Positions 35,601 to 43,134 are shown, counted from the stretch's first letter. The stretch: 64,000 bases of DNA from Ilyomonas sp965219515 (GCA_965219515.1 OZ244776.1:4464001-4528000), one strand, 5' to 3'. A program made the numbers and translations. Notes: generated from the letters alone by a model not told the origin.

Positions 35601-35822
35601 AATAAACGTCGAACTGTCCATCAAGTCCACGCGAAATAGTCCGTCCTTCCCGGCAAACCCTGCTATCTTTCCACCGCTGTTATATATTACAGCACCTGGT
35701 AGTGGCAGCTTATCAATTCCGCCAAGCACCCGACCCGATACCGTTTTCATTTCCTGTCCTGCAGCTACCATCCAACCACTAACGGTAATAAACACAATAA
35801 ATAATTTGATTCGCTTTTTCAT
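32631..35822 (-). CDS. SusC/RagA-family TonB-linked outer-membrane protein
   Basis: This is a full-length (1063 residues) SusC-type TonB-dependent transporter. A signal peptide is followed by a CarboxypepD_reg-like domain (V-S-G-R-V-L-G-G-I-D-K-L-P-L-P-G-A-V-I). The SusC signature follows in A-T-G-S-F-T-K-V and I-T-L-L-K-D-A-A-A-A-S-I-W-G-T-R-A-G-N-G-V-I-V-I-T-T-K-K-G. A long barrel ends in I-T-F-G-I-T-L-N-F. It pairs with the SusD gene and makes up a glycan or peptide uptake module. No polysaccharide-degrading enzymes lie beside it; instead a redoxin precedes it and a peptide/MauE cluster follows. So it may import or export a peptide-like or oligomeric ligand rather than a typical glycan. 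Confidence 0.94.
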   Translation of the reverse strand: MKKRIKLFIVFITVSGWMVAAGQEMKTVSGRVLGGIDKLPLPGAVIYNSGGKIAGFAGKDGLFRVDLMDSSTFILAKHEGYKYTRLLLANFAAGGEIVLAEAAAMLQDVVVSTGYQTLPKERATGSFTKVDSATLSLQAGPNIINRLQGVASGLLLENNPNRPALTIRGISSFEGPKQPLIVVDNFPYEGDIGNINPNDVASITLLKDAAAASIWGTRAGNGVIVITTKKGSPNGHMKVSATANTTVMGKPDLFYLPQMSSSDFIDVETLLFNNGFYYENSDDKAALSPAVELLIAKRDGTISPEAADAAIAKLRTADVRNNFGKYFYQKGVNRQYAVNLSGGGNAANYYLSVGYDDNTSQLGAVYHRFTMRTQSVYKPVTGLQLTVALNYTDTRSASGKPGYGDITTIMGNGLYPYAQFVDGTGNALSLIKDYRETFVDTAGRGRLLDWHYYPLTDYRHSTSRLLTTDLLANIGVSYSVARGLDVSVNYNYEKETQSNPELHDAQSYFARNLVNLFTQINNDDGSISYPIPRGGISDLKQASTKINNIRGMLNFNRKWGSHSVTALAGWEVRESRGSSNRFRTYGYDNAILTFAPVDYTGFYTQYNSGYVNSIQDNTAFNATLNRFVSGYTNASYTFRNCYTLSGSVRKDASNLFGVESNQKGVPLYSAGMAYDVSKEPFYHLAWLPYLKGRLTYGFSGTVDPSRSAVTTMGYITDANFTHLTYGNISQIANPKLTWERTKTVNAGVDFGTRKDWLSGSIDYYLKNGLDLFGPQPVDITTGLQRPYLTTNVASMRGHGLEADLQLRPVSKAVVWKMNLLFNYNLSKVKDYFVYADIGDYYVGSPSLTPIPGKAVYSILSYRWGGLNANGDPQGYLSGKPSTDYLAITSDSTHIADLVYSGPSAPPVYGSVLNSVTFRSFTLTANIGYRLGYYFRKTSINYTSLFYGWNGNSDYADRWQQPGDEVHTNVPSVVYPVNNLRDRFYQYSEALVRKADNVRLQFVNLDYLLTKQVWKRLPFENVHVYVYGSNLGILWKANKGKIDPDYPNSLPPATNITFGITLNF

Positions 35823-36032
35823 AAGTTTATTGATTGCTTGTTACAGTAAATCATTTATAAGCATTCGATACAAGTAGAGGTAAGGAGATTTGAAAGAATG
35901 CTTTTAGTCATCTGATTACGCGGTACACAAGGTGCACAAGCACGGCAGGATGTGCAGACCGGCCATGCTGTCTATGATCTTTGTTACTACTTTTTTCTTT
36001 TATTAAAAAGAAGAAAAATGCCGTTGTTCTCA

Positions 36033-37337
36033 TCACAGCGACTGAGACATCGTATCAGCAGGCTTGGCATCCCGTATCACAAACACCTCCATCCGTTTTT
36101 CCCGTCTCACCAGATCAAGCCCACATTCTTCCAATACCGCGCGCAGCGCGTTCACATCATTCACATCCCGCACTATGGCATGTAGGTTTATCCATCCGCC
36201 GCCCGTATCATCCAAAAAAATAGGACCTCCCAACTTAGCCAGGTTGTTCAGGCTGTTCACCAATTCCGCTCCCGTTACATGCGTTATCGTCCAATTAGAA
36301 TCCTCGCCCGAAATATGGAACCTACGTGCGATATCACCATGAACAGGTAACATTTCCCCGTGTCGAACCAGCGCCCAGCAGGGCATCACCCGCTGTTCAA
36401 AGCCGGAGCGGTACCCAAAATACCTGTCAAAATCCGCCTTCATCATCTCCTGTATCCGGGCAAACTCCATCTCTGCCGGCACGGTCAGTTCGTAGGTGTA
36501 CAGGTAGCGGCGTTCCCAGTCAGCCGTGTTCTGCACCGTCAACCGCTCCGTATCACGCACCTCGGTTACCATCAGGTTATTCGGTATGCTGCCTGCCGAT
36601 TGGTACAGGTAAGGTATCGCTACATTCAGCCCTAAGTATCGCGTGTGCAGGCTGTCGTCGTGGTAAATGCCCGACAAGCTGCCTGCACCAGCTATGTAGC
36701 CGCTTAGTAAACTACGATACTCGTTTGTCACATCGGCTTGCGGTGTACCCGAAAGCACCGGCCGGTTTTCGTTAAAGTGTAAGAGGTCTTTTTTCTGTCG
36801 CAAGGTGAGCGGTTGTCCACCCGCCAACAGGCGCAGGTTCGCTTCCGTAATGTCGCGGTTGTCCGAAATGGCGGCTACGGTATGTTGTGGGCTTAGCCAT
36901 GCAATATGGGGTACAATTACGTGCGGAAACAGTTTGGTCAACTGCCCCGGGTTCACCACAATGGGCAGGTGGCTGGCTTTGGCATACCGGTTCCTTGCAA
37001 AAAACGGGGCTATCAGAGCCGGTTTGTCGCTCATCACCAACAGAATCGTTACGCTATCGCCAAGACGGGTCTGCAGGTCTTGCAGATAAGGCAGTTCCTG
37101 CACACAAGTACCACAGTAAATACTCATGAAATCTAATACCACTGCCTTACCGGTATAAGAAGTTAAGCGCTTTTGTTGCCCCGTTAGCAGGGTGAGCGGC
37201 ACGTCTGGGCAGGCATCGCCAATATTTAAACGTACTAACGAGGAAGGCAAGGTTTTGCGAGGGGAATTCTGCCCGGCACATAGTTTTGCCATCAGGCTCA
37301 GGCATACTAATACCCGTAAGCAATATTTTACTTTCAT
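36033..37337 (-). CDS. TlpA-type thioredoxin fused to a DUF3738-like C-terminus
   Basis: This 434-residue secreted protein has two parts. After a signal peptide, residues of about 38-180 form a TlpA/AhpC-type thioredoxin fold (L-N-I-G-D-A-C-P-D-V-P-L, then the active-site C-G-T-C at 75-78, then P-H-I-A-W-L). The C-terminal half ends A-I-V-R-D-V-N-D-V-N-A-L-R-A-V-L-E-E-C-G-L-D-L-V-R-R-E-K-R-M-E-V-F-V-I-R-D-A, which matches the DUF3738/TIGR03435 ending as I remember it (L-x-x-x-L-e-x-q-x-G-L-x-L-x-x-x-k-x-x-x-e-V-x-V-I). A CxxC redoxin next to SusC/SusD and MauE is a recurring Bacteroidetes arrangement that probably manages disulphides in a secreted substrate. It lies 210 bp upstream of the SusC gene on the same strand. 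Confidence 0.85.
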   Translation of the reverse strand: MKVKYCLRVLVCLSLMAKLCAGQNSPRKTLPSSLVRLNIGDACPDVPLTLLTGQQKRLTSYTGKAVVLDFMSIYCGTCVQELPYLQDLQTRLGDSVTILLVMSDKPALIAPFFARNRYAKASHLPIVVNPGQLTKLFPHVIVPHIAWLSPQHTVAAISDNRDITEANLRLLAGGQPLTLRQKKDLLHFNENRPVLSGTPQADVTNEYRSLLSGYIAGAGSLSGIYHDDSLHTRYLGLNVAIPYLYQSAGSIPNNLMVTEVRDTERLTVQNTADWERRYLYTYELTVPAEMEFARIQEMMKADFDRYFGYRSGFEQRVMPCWALVRHGEMLPVHGDIARRFHISGEDSNWTITHVTGAELVNSLNNLAKLGGPIFLDDTGGGWINLHAIVRDVNDVNALRAVLEECGLDLVRREKRMEVFVIRDAKPADTMSQSL

Positions 37338-37874
37338 TGCAGTCTCATTCTTTGATAAAAAAGAGGAATCAAAAAAGAAGCAAGGAGGATAGCTGGAAGA
37401 AAAAAATAGAAAATCAGGTTGTAAACAACAACTTCATATGCTATCAATCACAAACCATCAACCATTACCTAAACAGGATTCTTAGGTTTCTTTACAAACT
37501 GCATCTGCATCACCGAAAGACCACTTACCGTTAGGCGTGACAGCAGGCAAAGGTTTTTATATTTAGAAAAAGTATGCGGTAGGAGAAGCCGCCTGTTTTG
37601 GAGTTTTGCTAACGCTTTATAATAAGGCAGGTTAGAAGTTATAAGAGTGTGCAGGGAAGCACAACTTTCCTGTTGCTTTCGTACAGTGTTAGAGATTTGT
37701 TGAGAGTATGGTAAATACGGCTCTACATGTCGGATATTATCCTGTAACTGAAATAACGAAGGCTTGGCTATCATAACAGTCTGCATTAATAAGATTAGTT
37801 AATTAAGCAGAGCCTTTATAAGTTGAAAACTGCAGTAGAAAAAAACTAAAAAAGGCGCAGGCATCTACTTACCG
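37338..37874. other. Mostly non-coding stretch with a weak ORF
   Basis: This is the upstream side of the TlpA/DUF3738 gene. Apart from a doubtful 105-codon minus-strand frame (37469-37786) I see no gene, RNA or terminator. It is followed by the large imperfect hairpin. Confidence 0.4.
37469..37786 (-). CDS. Doubtful small ORF
   Basis: This 105-residue frame has no signal peptide, membrane segment or recognised domain. Its amino-acid content (many Ser, Leu, Gln, Lys) is not clearly protein-like. It may be spurious. Listed only because the surrounding 800 bp holds no other gene. Confidence 0.2.
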   Translation of the reverse strand: MQTVMIAKPSLFQLQDNIRHVEPYLPYSQQISNTVRKQQESCASLHTLITSNLPYYKALAKLQNRRLLLPHTFSKYKNLCLLSRLTVSGLSVMQMQFVKKPKNPV

Positions 37875-37984
37875 TCTTAGAAAGCCCTAGGAAGCTTGTG
37901 AAACGAATAAGTGTGCCCACGCCCGGAGGCGTGAGCATTTAACTTATCGTCTTGTTTCACTTGAAATTTCTTAGGTTTCTAAGA
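37875..37984. repeat. Large imperfect inverted repeat (about 110 bp)
   Basis: Outer arms TCTTAGAAA/TTTCTAAGA, middle arms GTGAAAC (37898) / GTTTCAC (37954), and a perfect inner hairpin CACGCC-CGGA-GGCGTG (37918-37933) nest around one centre. The whole could form a long cruciform or a structured RNA. Its right part forms one of two direct repeats around the XRE gene (see the 45-bp repeat). It could be a small non-autonomous element or a recombination site. Confidence 0.55.
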
Positions 37985-38004
37985 CAAGACTCAAAGCGAA
38001 ATGC
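37960..38004 (+). repeat. 45-bp direct repeat, copy 1 (left of XRE gene)
   Basis: It matches the copy at 38440-38484 across 45 bp. The last 20 bases (CAAGACTCAAAGCGAARTGC) are almost identical and the first 25 are looser. The two copies are 480 bp apart and bracket the XRE regulator. They may be the edges of a small element. Confidence 0.6.
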
Positions 38005-38080
38005 TTCAACTATTTTATGAAGTATCGCAAGTTTTTAATTCAAAAAACAAATCCGATGCAAGATAAAAAGAAAATCAATA

Positions 38081-38100
38081 TGACGTATAATCATACGTCA
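38081..38100. promoter_or_regulatory. Perfect palindrome upstream of the XRE regulator
   Basis: TGACGTAT and ATACGTCA form a perfect inverted repeat with a 4-bp centre. It lies 32 bp before the GTG start, which is where an autoregulatory operator of an XRE repressor would be expected. Confidence 0.6.
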
Positions 38101-38132
38101 AAATATTTTTTTATTCCTATGACCTTGTCAAT

Positions 38133-38360
38133 GTGAATAACAAAGAAAAACTATTATTAGATTTCGCTAAACATTTAATTCAAATTCGTACACAGAAAGA
38201 ATTAAGCATAAGGCAATTGGCAGCTGAGTCAGGTCTGGAATACAGTCAAATTCAAAGAATAGAAAAAGGGAAAGTAAACCTTTCTTTTACAACTTTTGTC
38301 GCCATTGCAAAGGGCTTATCAATTTTACCTAAAGACCTCTTAGATTATAATGTTGATTGA
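38133..38360 (+). CDS. XRE-family HTH regulator
   Basis: This 75-residue protein is almost entirely one Cro/cI-type helix-turn-helix: L-A-K-H-L-I-Q-I-R-T-Q-K-E-L-S-I-R-Q-L-A-A-E-S-G-L-E-Y-S-Q-I-Q-R-I-E-K-G-K-V-N-L-S-F-T-T-F-V-A-I-A-K-G-L-S-I. It starts with GTG, which is the only start that gives the full domain. It is preceded by a perfect palindrome and bracketed by 45-bp repeats. Such small regulators often control mobile or defence modules. The next gene downstream (38579) is a broken TIR-domain frame, so it may be the relic of a regulator/effector pair. Confidence 0.85.
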   Translation: MNNKEKLLLDFAKHLIQIRTQKELSIRQLAAESGLEYSQIQRIEKGKVNLSFTTFVAIAKGLSILPKDLLDYNVD

Positions 38361-38439
38361 CTTAACAATTTAAATTTAATCGCCAAAAAAAAATTTATAG
38401 CTTCTGACAGGATTAAGCAGTCTGTCAATAGTTTGCTTA

Positions 38440-38484
38440 CTTGAAAGTTTCCGAGGTTTTCAACCAAGACTCAAAGCGAAGTGC
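38440..38484 (+). repeat. 45-bp direct repeat, copy 2 (right of XRE gene)
   Basis: Second copy of the 37960-38004 repeat, with 19 of the last 20 bases shared. It lies between the XRE gene and the TIR-domain remnant. Confidence 0.6.
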
Positions 38485-38578
38485 ATTATCAACAGATGAA
38501 TTGTCTCACTTTCATGATTCTTGTTGGATGAACAAACATTTTTCACAGTTCGGAACTCACACTATTTAAGTAAAAAAA

Positions 38579-38790
38579 ATGGAATGGGGGAAACCATTAG
38601 CATTTATACCTCATAATTCAAGAGATAAAAATCTTATTGCAAGACCGATCAATTTTGCATTAGATTGAAGGTTATGCCCCCGTATGGCAAGAATAATAAT
38701 CAATAAATGTGGGCGATAGTCAATTTTTAAACAAGTAGCCTTTCCTGGCAATCAGTAACCCCGTCTTTTCTTTCCGATGGTTATAATGGG
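38579..38790 (+). pseudogene. Decayed TIR-domain protein gene
   Basis: Starting at the ATG at 38579, the frame reads K-P-L-A-F-I-P-H-N-S-R-D-K-N-L-I-A-R-P-I-N-F-A-L-D, then a TGA at 38666. The F-I-P-H-N-S-x-D-K opening is the first beta strand and BB-loop start of Bacteroidetes TIR proteins. Beyond the stop, R-L-C-P continues in frame, and after a one-base shift in a C-run (38677-38681) the reading V-W-Q-E, two stops, then S-I-N-V-G-D-S-Q-F and finally I-S-N-P-V with F-L-S-D-G recall the rest of a TIR domain (C-P-V-W-Y-D-E-Y, V-G-D-S-L, I-L-S-P-N-F-L-S). Several stops and a frameshift show it is dead. TIR proteins of this kind are often anti-phage NADases. Confidence 0.6.
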
Positions 38791-38976
38791 AACAGAAAAC
38801 CGAATATCATGTTATCTGGTTGCTAATGCATCCGGCAAGTCACAGTCCTGAGGTATAACAGTTTTACACTGCTGTAATAAAATTATATAAAACGGGAACA
38901 AGGAGGGGTATCAAAATTATCGTTTAGGGCATATAAAATTGCCTTTACGAAGCATATTCGTGAATGTGCTTAACTT

Positions 38977-39648
38977 CTAAGGAGTCATATGAGCGTCTCG
39001 ATAGTAATCCGTAACTTTCACTAATTTGCCGTTCTCAAAAAACAGGGTGACGGAATAATCTCTTGTTGTTTCAGTTGTAATATTTTCTGAGAATCCAAAA
39101 CCCCACTGATCAAAGTTAGCCATATCCGGGTCGAAAGGTTTATTTAAAGGTTTGTCGGACAAGAATATCTGATAATTGCTGTAACTGGGAATTTGAAAGA
39201 TACCCAATAGCTTTTGATACATTATAGATACTGAATCTTGCACCTGTATCGCTTTTTCGACGCTTATGTCTTGCGGCCACATAGATACAGAATCTAACAT
39301 CGCATTACCGGCATCTATTGAATTAACGGTATCCTGAATAAACTGTATGAAAGCTCCGTCAATAACGCCTTGGTTACTTTGTATAGTAATTGAATTATAG
39401 TAACCGATCAGATTTTGTATTTCTTCCGGTTTTGAATACGGTTTACGGGAAACTATGGCAAGGCTGCTAAAGTTTTTTTCTTTGCCAAGTACCTGAAGTT
39501 GGGCATACACATAAGCAGGTGAACTCCCGATAGTCAACGTCCATTTGCTTCCTTTGGTTATAGTTTCAGTATGGGAAGAATCATTATTTTTTAAGCAGGA
39601 AGAAAAAGATAAAATAGTACAAGCTAACCAGATCATGTTTTTCATCAT
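38977..39648 (-). CDS. Hypothetical lipoprotein
   Basis: This 223-residue predicted lipoprotein has a signal peptide ending S-F-S-S-C-L-K, followed by a Ser/Thr/Lys-rich linker. The mature part reads as a mixed alpha/beta domain (K-W-T-L-T-I-G-S-S-P-A-Y-V-Y-A-Q-L-Q-V-L-G-K-E). It ends D-Y-S-V-T-L-F-F-E-N-G-K-L-V-K-V-T-D-Y-Y-R. No family was recognised. Several neighbouring genes on the same strand (39868, 40882) are also exported, so the group may be functionally linked. Confidence 0.65.
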   Translation of the reverse strand: MMKNMIWLACTILSFSSCLKNNDSSHTETITKGSKWTLTIGSSPAYVYAQLQVLGKEKNFSSLAIVSRKPYSKPEEIQNLIGYYNSITIQSNQGVIDGAFIQFIQDTVNSIDAGNAMLDSVSMWPQDISVEKAIQVQDSVSIMYQKLLGIFQIPSYSNYQIFLSDKPLNKPFDPDMANFDQWGFGFSENITTETTRDYSVTLFFENGKLVKVTDYYRDAHMTP

Positions 39649-39867
39649 AAAAGTTTTTATAGTACGAGAATAGTATTTCTATCAATATAAGCAACGGATA
39701 AAATATTCTCAAATGGTTTTGCCAACCATATTCCAAAATTCCATAAACTCTAAAGTTTGTGGAGTAAACAAAGATTTCAACATGTTACTTTATAGTTCGT
39801 TTACAAAAATCAGCCATTACTTCTTATTTTTGGATGTGCTATTTTTTCAATGTATTCAATGAGGTAA

Positions 39868-40773
39868 CTAAGCCTTGTTCAGTTTATTAAATAATGACAC
39901 ACAAATGCCGATTTTTAACGCATGGGATGTATTATTTGCTTCGTTGAACTGTGTTAAAACCTCTTCAGAATTTTTTAAAAATGATGTATCTATTCCCTTA
40001 AAGGCTTTCGCCTTACCTAATGTGCCATTAATACTCAAAACAAGAGCTTTATTAATCAGGTAATTTATCTCTATAAAACATCCAAACCTGTTAGCTTTTG
40101 CATATTGCTTAAAACTTATCGGGTGCATAAATTCATCCCGCAGGTTCCAGTTTCCAATGGTATTATAATTCAAAAAACAATAGTACAGTTTACCGTCAAC
40201 AGATATTTTTCCACTGATACTATAAGTTCCGCCGAAAGAAAAACTTACACCTTTCCACTTTGCTTCGTATGTACTTTTTAAATCGTCAGTGTCCTGACTT
40301 AGGATATAAAAATTTTGGTTGGTGCATGTGTAAGAAACACCGCCATCCAGATGAAAAAACTTTTTATTAATCAGGTAAATGTTTGTTCCTGTATTTAATG
40401 TTTTTATGCTGCCCTTATTGCTAAGGAAAGATTCATCATAAGTTGGGTTTTTCCGGTTATCATCGCGATAATCTACATCAGAACCTCTCCCGCTTACAAC
40501 ACTTCTTTTCTGATATAAACTGTATAGCTCTAAGCTTCGCAGAGGTTTATAAGTAATGTTTGCATAAGAACCCAGCGAAACTATGTTTCTAAAAATTAAT
40601 TCAGACAAAACATTAGGTCCTTGTCCGTAACTATTGCCGGCGATAGACCATTGTAAAGTATTGATGTCAAGTACCAAACCTGTTGAAAAAGACAGTTGAT
40701 TTTTCTGCGCAGCTGCACAATGAATACCGAAAGCAAACACCAGCCACAGACAAATAGCATTATACTTTCTCAT
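39868..40773 (-). CDS. Predicted outer-membrane beta-barrel protein
   Basis: This 301-residue protein has a signal peptide (A-F-G-I-H-C-A-A-A-Q). Alternating aromatic and polar residues (Q-L-S-F-S-T-G-L-V-L-D-I-N, F-H-L-D-G-G-V-S-Y-T-C-T-N, F-G-C-F-I-E-I-N-Y-L-I-N-K-A-L-V-L-S-I-N-G-T-L-G) suggest beta strands of a small outer-membrane barrel. No named family was recognised. It lies between the lipoprotein (38977) and the astacin protease (40882). Confidence 0.6.
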   Translation of the reverse strand: MRKYNAICLWLVFAFGIHCAAAQKNQLSFSTGLVLDINTLQWSIAGNSYGQGPNVLSELIFRNIVSLGSYANITYKPLRSLELYSLYQKRSVVSGRGSDVDYRDDNRKNPTYDESFLSNKGSIKTLNTGTNIYLINKKFFHLDGGVSYTCTNQNFYILSQDTDDLKSTYEAKWKGVSFSFGGTYSISGKISVDGKLYYCFLNYNTIGNWNLRDEFMHPISFKQYAKANRFGCFIEINYLINKALVLSINGTLGKAKAFKGIDTSFLKNSEEVLTQFNEANNTSHALKIGICVSLFNKLNKA

Positions 40774-40820
40774 GCTGAATTTATATTACACATATTACAA
40801 AAGCGCGTTTTCAGAAACGA

Positions 40821-40850
40821 AGAAGTAGCAAGAAGTTTCTTGCTACTTCT
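40821..40850 (-). terminator. Rho-independent terminator of the astacin gene
   Basis: A perfect 13-bp stem (AGAAGTAGCAAGA/TCTTGCTACTTCT, 4-nt loop) lies about 32 bp beyond the stop codon of the minus-strand protease. The T-tract is short and interrupted, so strength is uncertain. Confidence 0.6.
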
Positions 40851-40881
40851 TTCAAGAGGTAAATGGAATTGTTCAGATAAC

Positions 40882-41988
40882 TTAAAACGTATTTGGAAGA
40901 CGGCAACAGTTAGGTGGTGTTGCGTTTCCGTTGTTCAGTTGGGCCTGATACTGAAGACGTTCCTGCGCGGTCATTACCGTGTTATCAGCTTTATAAACGG
41001 TGTTGTCTAATTCAGCATACGTGTCCGAGCGGGCGATGTAAGGAATGTAAAATGCGTTGCCCCATTTTCTGTCCTGAACAGAAGCTACCGTTCCCTGGGT
41101 AAAAGTAGACCCATTCGATTTTTTTGTCATTACGGGTACAGATGTGTTTACCGCGAATGCATACGAATCATACATCATTACCGAGCTGAAGTCTATCCCT
41201 CCAATGGCATAGTAATTAGACGTAACTTTTTGGAAGTTTGATTGGTTAGCTGAAGCAACGTTGTTTAAATTAATATTGAGATAAGTATCCCTGTCGTACC
41301 GGCTTTGTTCGTGAAAGAGACCGATAGCATGTCCGATCTCATGTATTGCGACATATGTTGGCTGAAACGCTGCAAGATTTACAACTTGCCTGCCTCCCGT
41401 GGGGCCCGATCCCGTCGGCTGCCGACCCACATAAGAGTTGTTAACCGTCGAATTTGTAAATTCAATGTATGGGTAAGGAAATCCGTACGTTGGGTCAACC
41501 GTCGGTTGATTTGTAGCGTTGTAAAATCTTACATTGCTGTTTGCCTGCCAGTGAAGCATAGCTTGTTGGGCTATGTATTTCCTGTCCGATGTTAAGTCAT
41601 TTGCATACCGGAATCGAACCATAGCCCATAGATTATAAGGAGTGGGATATACACCAAATGCTCTTGGTATAGCCGTATGATTGTTTCCATTCTCTACCGG
41701 CAGATTAAGTACGGGATGAACAGATGTTTCCGGACCAACGTGGTCAGGTGCTTTCGTAAATATTGTCCCGTATTTGTCTAAATTGTCTAATTGTGTTTCA
41801 GTTAATACAATATCTCCTAACCAGATGTAGTCATGTCCTTTTTTCTCAACTACAACGCCTGATTTTAAAGTGATGAATCCATTTTCCGCCGTATATGGGT
41901 CTTTATTATTTATATCCTTTTTACAGGAGATGATACCCGTAAGCAGTATGGCTGTTAGGTACAGGAATGCTTTTTTCATTGTTTTCAA
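40882..41988 (-). CDS. Astacin-family (M12A) zinc metalloprotease, lipoprotein
   Basis: This 368-residue predicted lipoprotein (I-I-S-C-K-K-D) has the astacin zinc site H-E-I-G-H-A-I-G-L-F-H-E (residues 216-227, pattern HExxHxxGxxHE). The Met-turn is S-V-M-M-Y-D-S-Y (from residue 269). A propeptide-like region precedes it (residues of about 25-110). It resembles flavastacin-type peptidases of Bacteroidetes and is probably surface-exposed. It could degrade environmental proteins or process exported substrates. The gene is preceded by a long non-coding stretch (41989-43134) and followed by a terminator hairpin. Confidence 0.93.
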   Translation of the reverse strand: MKTMKKAFLYLTAILLTGIISCKKDINNKDPYTAENGFITLKSGVVVEKKGHDYIWLGDIVLTETQLDNLDKYGTIFTKAPDHVGPETSVHPVLNLPVENGNNHTAIPRAFGVYPTPYNLWAMVRFRYANDLTSDRKYIAQQAMLHWQANSNVRFYNATNQPTVDPTYGFPYPYIEFTNSTVNNSYVGRQPTGSGPTGGRQVVNLAAFQPTYVAIHEIGHAIGLFHEQSRYDRDTYLNINLNNVASANQSNFQKVTSNYYAIGGIDFSSVMMYDSYAFAVNTSVPVMTKKSNGSTFTQGTVASVQDRKWGNAFYIPYIARSDTYAELDNTVYKADNTVMTAQERLQYQAQLNNGNATPPNCCRLPNTF

Positions 41989-42506
41989 TTGTGAAGTGAA
42001 AATTTGTTTTTTCTTTTACTGAAGAAGTGTCTTAACTACATCTTATATACTTAAAACAAAATGTTGAAAGATGAAGAGACTGTAATTGTCAGGTATTCTC
42101 GTAGTCTCTAAAAAATAAGCGTCTTTACAGACCCCGAAAACGAATAACTGGCTTATTAAGGTCCCTTTGCCAGGGTTCGGTACTGCTTCCTGAATCCACA
42201 TCTTGCGTGATAATCGGCGACTGGCAAAACAGCATTGGCAAATAACGTACATGTCATAAAACAGATGACTGTAAACCAGTATAGCTTTAAAGTATAAAAT
42301 TCATGATGCTATAAAACGCTTCCTGATCGACCGGAAGCTTTACGGCTATTTGCAGCAGAGCTTCCATGATGAAAGTCGTTTGTCGTTCCCCTCTCGCTTT
42401 AGCTATTATACTCAGGTTAGTCTTTGCTGAGTTTTCATGGCTGCTCTTAAATTGCTATCGCTAAATTGAAGATTATTGTTAGTAAAAAAATTGGGAAGAG
42501 CAAGAA
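41989..42506. other. Non-coding stretch, possible decayed genes
   Basis: I see no convincing gene here. A 69-codon minus-strand frame (42043-42252) has no start context or domain and is probably spurious. Another open stretch on the minus strand near 42290-42440 lacks a proper start codon. This is probably degraded DNA at the edge of the nuclease-STAND gene's island. Confidence 0.45.
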
Positions 42507-42565
42507 TTCGTATTGATACAAACTATTTTCGTAGTGATACGAACAGTAATTCGTAGCACTACGAA
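42507..42565. promoter_or_regulatory. Three tandem palindromes about 21-22 bp apart
   Basis: TTCGTATTGATACAAA (42507), TTCGTAGTGATACGAA (42528) and TTCGTAGCACTACGAA (42550) are 16-bp palindromes of the form TTCGTA-n4-TACGAA. The first is imperfect and the others near-perfect. The 21- and 22-bp spacing puts them on the same face of the helix, as expected for a cooperative repressor. They lie 570 bp upstream of the nuclease-STAND gene and have no other obvious target. Confidence 0.6.
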
Positions 42566-43107
42566 ACAGAAAAGTTATACCAGCAATTTTTTTATAGTTA
42601 TATGTTACACAGTTCCGGTTAAGTGGCGGTATCGCAGCCATAAGATCAGCTTCGAAATAAGCTGAACGGAGTAGAGAACAGCGTAAAAAAATTTATGCTT
42701 AGGTTGATATAAACGCCGCTTCATTGTTTTTGATAAAATACTGAGTAAGAGCTTTGTGCGGAATCTGATGTTTCAAAATGACTCACTACCCAAGTGTGAA
42801 AGTTTTCCTACGTTACGAATAAGTCTTTTGTTTGTTACAGATTCATGCATTGGGCAATCAGTTTCATTCACACATAGCCTCTTTCGGTTTAACGGGTGTT
42901 CCATTGGGTGAAATACTTTGTGGGCGTGGGTTATTGGAAAAGGGTAATGTAAGAAAGTGTTCGTAAATGAACAGTTGTTGTACGGATTTGGGTGGGAGTG
43001 GTGGCTTAGATTGTTGAATTGGAAATTATTTTTTTAGCTTTAAAGTGCGTAAGGCTAATGCTTCAGAAAACATGAATAACGCGCTTAAATGAAAATAACA
43101 ATATTTA
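42566..43107. other. Upstream region of the nuclease-STAND gene
   Basis: No gene was recognised. The stretch is AT-rich and probably contains the promoter and leader of the large downstream gene. Confidence 0.4.
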
Positions 43108-43115
43108 TACCTTTG
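43108..43115 (+). promoter_or_regulatory. Bacteroidetes -7 element (TACCTTTG)
   Basis: This is an exact match to TAnnTTTG, the Bacteroidetes sigma-ABfr -7 box. It lies 19 bp before the ATG of the nuclease-STAND gene. A clear -33 TTG was not found at the ideal distance. Confidence 0.55.
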
Positions 43116-43134
43116 TATAAAATTTGTTATTTTC

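Larger units (their letters stand above)
38361..38976. other. Degenerate region around the TIR remnant
   Basis: Apart from the second 45-bp repeat (38440) and the TIR remnant (38579-38790), this stretch holds no gene. It is likely decayed former coding DNA. Confidence 0.5.

Noticed and set aside
42043..42252. 69-codon minus-strand ORF
   Set aside because: It has no start context, domain or conserved-looking segment and lies in decayed DNA; probably spurious.
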